Shown here: in pieces, positions 19,867 through 29,507 of the stretch | How positions within the stretch are numbered: the stretch's first letter is position 1 | How the letters are laid out: the number at the start of each line of letters is the position of its first letter | Source of the DNA: Hirudo medicinalis | Taxonomy: Eukaryota; Annelida; Clitellata; Hirudinida; Hirudinidae | NCBI GenBank assembly: GCA_011800805.1 | Contig: MPNW01000249.1 | Location: forward strand, 2,544 to 32,050 | Direction: 5' to 3' | DNA length: 29,507 nucleotides | Notes under the pieces: model-generated | Told to the model about the DNA's origin: nothing | The model's database searches: none | Seen by the model: only the letters and a program-made list of their open reading frames with translations | Made by a program: the position numbers and the translations under genes

Positions 19867-22854
19867 ATGTTAGGTGGCATATGGAACTTTGTCAAAAGAC
19901 ATCGGAAAAAATTCATCTTTACAGGAATCGTTATCGGAGGTTTAATATGACTTAGAAATTCTTCCATAGATCCATGCACAGACTTATATATTTCAAACTT
20001 TTAGGCATCTATTATTGTGGATGTTACGCAGAGAGAAAATTGAAAGAATACAAGGAGAGGGAACAACTTGAATTTTTATTATGCGCCAGGTATTGCACGC
20101 AAAAATATCTATTAAATGCTTAAATTTGAAAATTGCGGTTTTTGCTTTAGAAAACAACAGCACTTTTTAAGTACCCAGTTGACCTGCAAAGGAACAAGTA
20201 AATTCATTGTGTAACACTTGTTGTCATTAAATATTATCGTAGATGCAATTTTTACTTGGTGAAGTTTCCATAATTGCTGTCATATATTTGCAGTCAAATC
20301 TCTGATTGGAAATCTTAGAAATTCTTTATGTAAAAAAACAGACATTGATACTTTACTATCAGAATTGAAAAACAGGTGAGCAGTTTGAACTCATTAAAGT
20401 TTAAATTCTTTTTGTGTTTGTTGATTCATATTTATTCGTCTAGTGATTTTTATTTCAATGGCTTGCAGACCCAATAACAAGTTAGAAATTTGGGAGCAAC
20501 TGAAATTGCTGAGTATGTTATAGATAATAATCTTTCAAATATAACTGTGCTTAACGATGATGTTTGTATTTATTTGGATAAATATTTGAAAATAGGCTTA
20601 ACAGAATTGGTGTCTGCGGTGTATGCTTCCTGCATCCTCGTTTTGTCACTGAACGTTCAAATGAATTTGATAGCTGGAAAATTGTTCCAAAACACCATTT
20701 CAAACAAGCACTTGGTAATTTATGCATACCTTTATTGATAGGATTTGTCTAGTTAGTCAGTTTTTATAATCAAGCTTACACATGCAATTACTTATGACCA
20801 TACAAAGAATTTGAAATTCAAGTGCTTCTATTTGAGATGTGATATTTTAATTATTGTATGACATAGATTTATAGCAATTGGTTGAACATGGTTTTAAAGA
20901 CATTTTAGAAGTTATGTTTATATGTTTATCTGTACCTGCCTTACAGTTGGTTAGAGAGAATTTCACAGAAACAAGTGTCCCTTCAAATGCTCAGGGACAG
21001 TATTTATCCAAGATTAAGGAATTTTTGGACGATGGTGACTGCTATTATATTTGCTGAAGTGCAATGAGTAACTTAGACTGCTTCCAACAGGTCTCGATGG
21101 CCTGCTATTCGATGTCAGAGCTGCTGTTTCCGAGTCGGTATCAGAAATGACATTGAAGGAACCAGTTTCTGTTACATTATTTCAAGGAATAATAGCCTCG
21201 ATCAGGAAACGAGTTGAAGTGAAGAAACAAAATGGTTTAAATTAATTGAGATAATATAATTACAATTATTATTGCTCTGATGCAATCTGTCATTTCTGTT
21301 ATCTGAAATGATATTTCTTGCAATATTTATTTGTATTTAGCCGATCTCTCGAGTATCTAATAGGAAGATTTTAATCGCCATCCTCGTGGTGCAAGCTTAA
21401 CAAGCAACATTATGACTGTTGTCATTAAAACTGTTTGCAAACCATCGAGCTAACTTGCATGCCAAATATGTTCTACCAGCATCTTAATTTCTACTGTAAA
21501 TAGTTAAATTTCTAAATGGAGTTTTCAGTTTTGTTTATCTGAACCAGGGTATCATGACTACATTCCATTCAGCTTGATGCACTTCATGAAATTCTTGGAG
21601 CCTGAGAATCTTGAAGAGGTTTTTTTTTATTTGAACAAGAAGATTTCTACTTTATAACTATTATAAATATTTAATAATAATGTTTATTGATAATTATTGT
21701 GAGAAAATAACATTATAAACAACCTTCATATAGGTGGCATTTATTAACTTATGATGAGGTAATGCGTGTTTAATTTTTTATGGTACAGGAAGGAAGCAGT
21801 GGATCAACAGAGCAGACGAGCATACAGGCGAAAACATTAGAAATTTTAAATGGGTTCATTGTTTTGTTTTCAACAAGTGATCTCATAATTGCTCCTACAA
21901 CCATTCATTAATCATTTATTAAGAATAACTGTCTGCACTAAAACTGTTTCAAAATAAGTAATTAAGCATATTTTATTGATAATGATTATTTATAACCCGA
22001 ATAATTGCAAAATAATATGCAGTTATTGGTTTCTGACCTAACCAAATCTTTAAAGATGTGACTTCCAATCTACATCAAACATTTGCCTGGATTGGTGTTT
22101 CAACTATCTGGTGAAGAGATTTGAGGTCACCTTTGAAGCAGAAAGTTCTGCCTCTAACTGTGCAAAGTTGTATTCAGAAATTTCATTGTTTTTCAGTTGA
22201 TTTTTTTTATGCTGTTTAAGAAGCTAGAATTTCAGTTACTACTTTGTTACTTATTTAGTTATTAATTTTTATAATTTGTTTCTTGTGGTCAGATTTGGGA
22301 CTAACTTTAATTTATCACATGTTCATTTCAGTGGAAAGGTAAACACAAAGCCATTGGCTAAGATCATACCTTTGTTGAATAAGGAAATGTTATCATTGTT
22401 GTCTGACCAGCCTAATCAGTTCTTCATGGTGAGATAAATGTCAAAGCTTTATGTAATTCATACAAAACATCCTAATACCTAATTTATCAAGTGATCAAAT
22501 AATAAATGGGCAATGGTATTTTGTGTAGTTCAGTGAAAGTAGCTAAATTTTCTTTTGTATAACAATAATATTATGAAAAAATCAATAACAGTTCTTTGGA
22601 CATTTTACATGGGAGACTTGTATGAAAACGTCAACGTGTTTTTAGATTGATTTATAGTATTTATTAAATCTTTGTGATATTAAGATTAGGAATGAAATGT
22701 GTGTATTGAACATCTGTTTTAAATTCTGTTCTAAAAAAATTTATTTAAAACTCAAAACCTATTTTAACAGGAACTTCTGGAGAACACATGCTTGAACAAC
22801 TTTGCATACAACATTTACAATCAATCCTGCAAAGAAGAATTTTCAATTGAATGA
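19867..22854 (+). CDS. PEX3: Peroxisomal biogenesis factor 3
   Basis: Thirteen coding exons: 19867-19939, 20005-20089, 20151-20197, 20294-20375, 20469-20512, 20596-20714, 20947-21034, 21091-21234, 21548-21618, 21789-21865, 22056-22166, 22332-22428, 22771-22854. Phases run through to 1122 nt, 373 aa, the same length as human PEX3. PEX3 is the peroxisomal membrane receptor that docks PEX19 carrying membrane proteins. The N-terminal targeting and anchor segment is WNFVKRHRKKFIFTGIVIGG. Conserved blocks follow in order: RPNNKLEIWEQLK, SLTELVSAVYASCILVLSL, QGQYLSKIKEFLDD, NICLDWCFNYLVKRFEV, KPLAKIIPLLNKEM, and the C-terminal NNFAYNIYNQSCKEE. The weak spot is the exon 10/11 join: the donor at 21866 is poor and 21854 also keeps the frame, so a few residues are uncertain. 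It starts 420 bp from TAMM41, divergently. Confidence 0.93.
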
Positions 22855-23764
22855 CTCAAATTACTGTATTAATGAATTATAGAGATACTGAAGATACTAA
22901 ATTGAATGTTCCTTTTTGTCAACCAACAACTGGTTAAAAACTGTAGGAGCTGTGACACAATGAAGTCCATACAAATTGTGACTCAAATGTTTGTAATTCA
23001 AAATTTAAACATTCCTTTTTGCATAAGTGAAAATTTAAATATATGTGGAAATATAAAGTATAAATGCACGTAAATAAGGTTGTAGAATCTTAAATTGGAT
23101 AAAAAGTCTCAAGCTCATGTCTTATCTCAGTGTTTTTGGTAGCGTTTAAGCCAGTAATGGTGAGGACCTAAATGATAATAAGCTGAAAACTGGACTGATT
23201 TTGCTTGATTAGTCATTCAGCTTATTCAGGGTCTTGGCCGACATCGAGAGAAATTAGTTGTTGGGCATGTCCGACCTAGGTGATTCCCAAACTGGAGCGA
23301 TTGCGGGTGCGCCCCATAAGGCTCATAATCAAGTCCGAGACCTCTGATGAAGATATTATATGACTTCTCAGTTTAAATGCCAGTATCAGCATTTCTGTGT
23401 TATAGTGAGAAAAATTGTAAAAAAACAAAAACATTATGTAGATGTCATTTTAATTAAAAGTGGTAAGTTTTAGAAAATTTTTATGTAAATGGAATTTTTT
23501 TTTAATTTTACAACTTCCATCAATAAGTTTATTAATTTGGTCATCCTTTGAAAAATAGCAGTAATGCCCCGGTTTCATTGGATTTAAGTTACACAATTTA
23601 TTTTTTAAATATTACAGTTTACTAATGTTATTGTTACGTTAATTAATTAATTACTACACCATTAAATGGGAAAATGCTCTTAAAAAGTTTTCAGCGCTAT
23701 TCTCTTCTTCGGAGACGCATCTGCGACCTTCGCTTGTTGTAGAAAGTTGAAGTTGTTTGCCTCG
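22855..23764. other. Intergenic between PEX3 and IF1
   Basis: This contains the PEX3 3' UTR and IF1 promoter. A GC-richer stretch at about 23240-23345 (CCCAAACTGGAGCGATTGCG, then GTGCGCCCC) looks like the end of a hAT-type element but is too short to assign. No gene is seen. Confidence 0.35.
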
Positions 23765-25042
23765 ATGATGTCTGCTATGAGGATCGTGGTACTTAGTTCT
23801 AGTCTCAGAAGTGGCTTTTCCAGAGTTTTGTAAGAATGCGTTAATGTCAATATTTTAAGCATCTTAATACTTACGCAATCCAAGCATTGAAATTGCGTTT
23901 AAACGTGTTAACTTATTACGTCAGGCTGTCAAGGAACATGTCTAATGGCAGTTGGGGCAGTGGGAAAGGATCTGTAAGTTTTGCATTAAGCTTTTATGTA
24001 AATGCCCAGAAATATTGCTTTGATTTGGAGGACTTTTTAAATGTAAATTTCTTTTGTGTTAATAGGGTGGAGGGTCTGAAGGTAGTATCAGGTAATGATT
24101 GAATTGCTTAATGCTAGGTTTAGCACCAGATAGCAGACAATAAGGGTTTCATAACATTTAGGGAAGCCGGTGGAGCCTTCGGAAAGAGAGAAGCAGCTAA
24201 AGAAGAGGAATATTTCAGAAGACTGGTACTCGATTTAATTCCTGTTTATTTTAGTTGTTTGACATAAGTTTTCACATGTCTGGATATGTCTCAATGTAAT
24301 TACAAGCAAATGATGCAATACTAAGAATTAAGCCGTTTTATAGCTTGAGAGGATACTGAAGTTCTATTAAGATCTAGAAATTGTGTAATTAATTATCAGT
24401 CCAAATTTTATTGTTTATGTTTTAAGTCTGCCCAGCAACTTGAAACCCTGAAAACCTCTCTGAGTGACGAGATCACCTACCATGCTGAAGAAATTCGTGA
24501 TCACGAGGTTTTATTGATTTGATACATATTATATTCTGCATTATGTTTTTATTATAGTGCATCTTAGTTGCTGTAGTTTGTACTGCTTTGACCATCCATG
24601 AGTCACAAAAAGGAACTTTGAATGCATTATTATCAAATAAATATTAATGTTTTTAAAAGAAATAATTTCAGGATTGGATACATTATTAAATCTATTATTA
24701 GTGTGTGACAACTTTATGCAATTCATGATGGCATTGACCAAAAATCAGAATAAAATGCTTTGAGGATGAGATATGAATTTTTTTTCTTTTTGAACATTAG
24801 AATGTTATGCTGATCAATGATAGACCTTTGCCTTGATTCTTTAAATCTGAACCATCAAAATATAGTTTGACATAAAGTAATAATTGCAATTAACTATTTC
24901 AATGCTAATTACTTTTCAAAAGATACAAATTATTTAATCACAAAGAATATTTGTATTAATAGCATCCTATTTTCTGTTGCAACAGTTAGCCATTGAAAGG
25001 CATAAGAAGAAGCTCGAAGAGCTTAAGAAGATCTCTGAATAA
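23765..25042 (+). CDS. ATP5IF1: ATP synthase inhibitory factor 1 (IF1), mitochondrial
   Basis: Six coding exons: 23765-23829, 23925-23973, 24066-24091, 24162-24225, 24427-24507, 24986-25042. Phases agree, giving 113 aa (human 106). Exon 1 supplies a mitochondrial presequence (MMSAMRIVVLSSSLRSGFSR). Then comes the inhibitory segment GSIREAGGAFGKREAAKEEE, nearly identical to other IF1 proteins, and a coiled coil (QQLETLKTSLSDEITYHAEE to AIERHKKKLEELKK). IF1 binds the F1 part of ATP synthase when the matrix acidifies and stops ATP hydrolysis; His residues in the coil set the pH response in mammals. Exon 3 is a 26-nt microexon and exon 5 (81 nt, phase 0/0) carries part of the coil. The frame is open upstream of exon 2 but has no ATG there, so exon 1 was chosen for its presequence and matching phase 2 donor. 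AATAAA at 25136 is the likely poly(A) signal. Confidence 0.93.
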
Positions 25043-25943
25043 TTCAGTGGGGTCCATTACAATATTAGAACTTTCGGAAGATTCGCTTTGTAATGTTGCC
25101 ACATGATGACATTTCTTTGACTACAAAACATTTAAAATAAATTTGTAACCTAAAAAATGACACTGTTCATTCATGGTTCTATAGCTACCTAAAGTTAATT
25201 TAAATTTAATTAAGTAATTCAGTGACAAATATTTGGCTTGGAAGTTTCTATGCTTCCATCTACCTCTGCAAGTTGATTCGTGCTAACCCAGGTTAGGGTT
25301 TGAGGTATGAATTTGAGAAAACTTTACTGTAACCAGAGGATAGCAGCTTAGCTACTTTAATATTTCACCTCAGCTTCTGGATAATATTCTTGCTTTGTTG
25401 TGGACGTTTTGTCGTGGATGTTCTAGCTTGTCCTCGGGTTAAGTGTGTCTGGGCATCGCATTCAAATGTGCAGCAACTTTCACATTTTAAAATTTGGCAA
25501 TAATAATGGGCTGAATTAAAATGGCAAATAAAATGAAAATTGTGACAGGGTCAAATTCAGACTCCCATGATCTGACATCAATTTTGAAGCTATTGTATAG
25601 CAAGAAAAAGTTCTGACAGATGTTGACTTTGTCATTTTGGAAACTAACCTATTAAAATCTAGGAAACTCAATAAAACACTCTTATCCAACTTAATTGTAG
25701 ATTTTTATTGGTGGATAGTATCAGCTAAGTCATTTAATTAATGAAAATATGTGATCATTGCAGAATATACTTAAAAACAACTTTGCTGGCAGCAAAACAT
25801 GCCTTTGCATTCATGGAATTTCAAAATTGGTAAGTTAATAAAATAATTTTCCTGACAAAGCATATAACTGAAACTGATCAGAAAATGGCATCCTTGCAAC
25901 AGAAATGTTCAATAAAGTGGTTTTCAGCCTTCATTCGTTAGAT
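25043..25943. other. Intergenic 3' ends of IF1 and ARPC4
   Basis: Besides the IF1 poly(A) signal AATAAA at 25136-25141 and a minus-strand AATAAA near 25703 that could serve ARPC4, nothing is recognised here. Sequence is AT-rich and without long open frames. Confidence 0.4.
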
Positions 25944-27066
25944 CTAGAACCTCTTCAAGAACTCCTCTGCTGAAATACGAGCCCTGGAGTTCAATGCCAA
26001 CTTCATTTCACTTATCTCTTTATCAATTTCCTCCATGAAATGAATGACAAAGTCCACAACCTGAACAGTGTAATTAGATTTATTGCAATTAGTTGCAAAA
26101 AGAACCACAAATCAACAAACCTTATGCTTATACATCTGCTCTGTATGGAAGTTAGTTATCAGGAAGCTGATATCATAACCCTAACAAATGAATAATTTAA
26201 TGAAAGAGACGTCATGCAAACGTAGTTATTATATGAGATCACATCAAAAGCAAATCAGTTCTTATCTTACAGTCTACTAATACAAAATTACTCCATTCAA
26301 ATGATAATACAAAATCTTTATAGATTGTTATTACAATTAAATTATAACTTTCAATTGGTCATACATCATAAGTTATATAATTGCCTCACATATAAACAAA
26401 TTTGGTAGAAAATTGTCTTAAACATTGATCGCACAAAGACAAAATTTTTTACTTCAACTGGTTTCCTTCTGAGAACCACAAAGTTATCTGCCCTCATCAT
26501 CATAAATCTCATGAATTTTTTGCATAAAATCTTTTCAATTTCATCAGCCTGAATAAAAATGTAATAGGTTATTATTAATAAACTATCTTAGTCTTGTGAC
26601 ACATTAGCATTTACCTGCTTAATGGCAATGCTTATTCTCAAAGAGTTGATTGATCCCTCCACAAGCACTTTCTCTTTTTCATTGCGACTTATTACAACAG
26701 GTGTAAGGAGAAGTTCTTTACTGGTCCTTTATGATTAAAGCCAACATAAGCATGTCCATATTCATGAATACAATAATACTAGTGAATGCATACCTAACTT
26801 CAACTTCAGGTTTGTTATGCCTTTCAACAACTTGAGATGAAAAATTCTCAACACAAATAGCAGCTGTCAGTGTATTCCTAACCGCTTTCAAATAAGGTTG
26901 CAATGTGGCAGACTGAAAGAAAATATCCTAAGAGTTAATCAGGAAGTGAAAACTGTGTTATTGAATATTTACTAATAAAAGTGAAACAAGTAATGCAAAT
27001 TTAATTACTTAAACAAAACATAATTTAAGCATTTAAGAAATACAAATAAAACATGTAAAATACCAT
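25944..27066 (-). CDS. ARPC4: Actin-related protein 2/3 complex subunit 4
   Basis: Six coding exons on the minus strand: 27066-27064 (the ATG alone), 26912-26794, 26726-26615, 26548-26453, 26180-26121, 26060-25944. All are GT-AG and the total is 507 nt, 168 aa, exactly the human length. ARPC4 (p20) is a core scaffold of the Arp2/3 complex, which nucleates branched actin filaments. Diagnostic stretches are [99 protein letters not shown] and [20 protein letters not shown]. Exon 3 was started at 26726 because this acceptor restores the conserved VRTSKELLL, rather than an acceptor a few bases further in. The ATG-only first exon is inferred from phase and from the same arrangement remembered in vertebrate ARPC4. 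It diverges from RPL11. Confidence 0.95.
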
Positions 27067-27428
27067 ATCCCGTCTTTGAAGGCAAATCCTGTTATGAAAG
27101 GACCGGATATATTTACCTTTAATTTTTGTGAACTAATGTAACGAAAATCAATTAAAAATTTTAGAAATAAAATATTTTACTTTTATTTTAATAAATTTTA
27201 CATAATTAATGAGGCAGATTTATAATCATATTTATTTATATATATTTATCTAAGCTATACCCTATGAAATTCGTGTTTTAAAATAATTAATATATTAATA
27301 TAAAGTTTATTTGTTTTGAATAAATGTAAATTGTTTAAACTACTGTGACGAATAATATTTGTGTGTTTTGACTTCTATTGATTTGCCAACTTCCTTTTTG
27401 TTACCTAGTTCTTCCTTTCTTGACGAAG
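27067..27428. promoter_or_regulatory. Divergent ARPC4/RPL11 promoter with RPL11 TOP motif
   Basis: 362 bp separate the two start codons. Just before the RPL11 ATG is a pyrimidine run, TTCTTCCTTTCTT (27409-27421). It fits a 5' terminal oligopyrimidine tract, the element through which mTORC1 and LARP1 control ribosomal protein mRNAs. If transcription starts at its first C, the 5' UTR is only about 18-20 nt. Confidence 0.55.
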
Positions 27429-28753
<1,325 letters not shown>

Positions 28754-29034
28754 AACTTGTGCAGTGACTGACGTTTTAATAAAAGTACAGCAATCAGATT
28801 TCAGTTTTTACATTTAATTTTGATTTGTGGAATGCCTAACTGGGATAAGAGAAGGCTGTAGGATAATTATGGTAATGGTTGTGATAGTTGAGCAATGGGA
28901 TGCTAAAAACTAAAGAAATACTAGAATTGGCTGTGCACATTGACATGGGACTCTATGTCAAATATTTCATTGCTTGAGGTTATTAGTAATGAAATGCGCG
29001 ATGATCGACTTTATTCAAAACAATTTCGGGGGAT
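28754..29034. other. 3' ends of RPL11 and RAB9
   Basis: The RPL11 poly(A) signal AATAAA is at 28778-28783. TTTATT at 29010-29015 is AATAAA on the minus strand, 20 nt past the RAB9 stop. The roughly 230 bp between them holds nothing I recognise. Confidence 0.5.
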
Positions 29035-29507
29035 TCAACAGCATGCGTTGCTGGAGTTGTGGGAACTTAAGTTAATAGTGTCCATTTTTGTCCATGATTT
29101 GAGATTATAATTATTTTCAACTTGTATAGCCTTGTTTGCTGCTGCAGTGAATGCTGAGTCTACATTTATGATATCTTTGGCACTTGTTTCAAAATAGGGC
29201 ATGTTGTAATCTTTGCACCACTGCTCAGCCTGGAAAATTTTAATACTTCATTAAAATTTGTAGAGAAAGGGAGGATCCACTTTTTTTGCTATTGGAGACA
29301 ATTGTTGCTTAGATGTTTTACTGATTTTGAATTTTCTGAATATGGTATGGCACCCAATAATTTTCAGTTTTTACAATGTGGAAAAAGTCAGAATACAGCC
29401 TAACCTGCTGTGATGTAATTTTTCTTTGTTGTTCAGGTACATCAATCTTGTTGCCGATAATTACAAATGGAAACAAACTGTCGTCTGATACATTTGCATA
29501 ATTCAAA
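29035..29507 (-). CDS. RAB9A: Ras-related protein Rab-9, C-terminal part
   Basis: The last two exons of a minus-strand gene cut by the window edge: 29507-29405 (entering mid-codon) and 29229-29035, joined in phase 0. The G4 guanine-specificity motif is VIIGNKID, preceded by FPF as in Rab9 (ESFPFVILGNKID). The G5 motif is FETSAKD after WCKDYNMPY. The C terminus ends in MDTINLSSHNSSNACC, close to the DTVNL....CC ending of Rab9, with two cysteines for geranylgeranylation. Rab9 is a small GTPase that directs late endosome to trans-Golgi transport. Rab7 is the nearest alternative, but its C terminus and lack of the DT(V/I)NL block argue against it. The N-terminal half with the P-loop and switches lies beyond 29507. 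Confidence 0.85.

Noticed and set aside
23680..23883. Minus-strand open frame over IF1 exon 1
   Set aside because: It is antisense to the IF1 presequence exon, which has a presequence, a fitting donor and the right phase. The antisense product resembles nothing I know.
23887..24102. Open frame that would start IF1 at 23887
   Set aside because: It begins with TTG, not ATG, reads through the GT donor at 23974, and ignores the better presequence exon at 23765.

Overview
The window looks like nuclear DNA of an invertebrate animal. It is AT-rich and intron-rich, and its GT-AG introns interrupt conserved animal genes. Several introns sit where I remember the vertebrate ones to be, for example an ARPC4 first coding exon that is only the start codon. 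Simple repeats, tRNA-derived SINE-like elements and decayed transposons fill the gaps. I cannot name the species; an animal that kept many ancestral introns (a lophotrochozoan, for instance) would fit, but that is inference.

Layout. 619-6056 (+) is kaptin (KPTN) in 11 coding exons; its introns hold a tRNA-like SINE and a decayed transposon ORF on the opposite strand. 6445-9413 (-) is a three-exon gene for a single-Ig membrane protein that resembles the first Ig domain of FGFRL1. From about 9.4 to 17.4 kb there is no gene I can support, only microsatellites, an inverted-repeat MITE-like element, tRNA-like SINE copies and two CRE palindromes near the FGFRL1-like gene. From 17.4 kb to the end genes are tightly packed and almost alternate in strand: TMEM223-like (+), TAMM41 (-), PEX3 (+), ATP synthase inhibitor IF1 (+), ARPC4 (-), RPL11 (+) and the 3' end of RAB9 (-). 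Every exon set below was joined by hand with splice phases carried through. The reconstructed lengths match the known families: PEX3 373 aa, ARPC4 168 aa, RPL11 181 aa, IF1 113 aa, TAMM41 about 320 aa.

How they relate. The genes are mostly housekeeping. Three act in mitochondria (TMEM223-like, TAMM41, IF1); the rest act in peroxisome biogenesis, actin nucleation, the ribosome, late endosomes and lysosomal nutrient sensing. TAMM41/PEX3 and ARPC4/RPL11 are divergent pairs with 360-420 bp between start codons. KPTN/FGFRL1-like, TMEM223/TAMM41, IF1/ARPC4 and RPL11/RAB9 are convergent pairs; the TMEM223 and TAMM41 poly(A) signals lie 16 bp apart.

The best hidden content is in the RPL11 introns. 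Intron 2 holds a C/D box snoRNA with a perfect 12-bp terminal stem and a guide against 18S rRNA that matches vertebrate U44 (SNORD44). Intron 3 holds an H/ACA snoRNA whose 5' pocket is complementary to the conserved GGUGAAAU-UC-UUGGA stretch of 18S rRNA. Intron 4 holds a further H/ACA-like fold.
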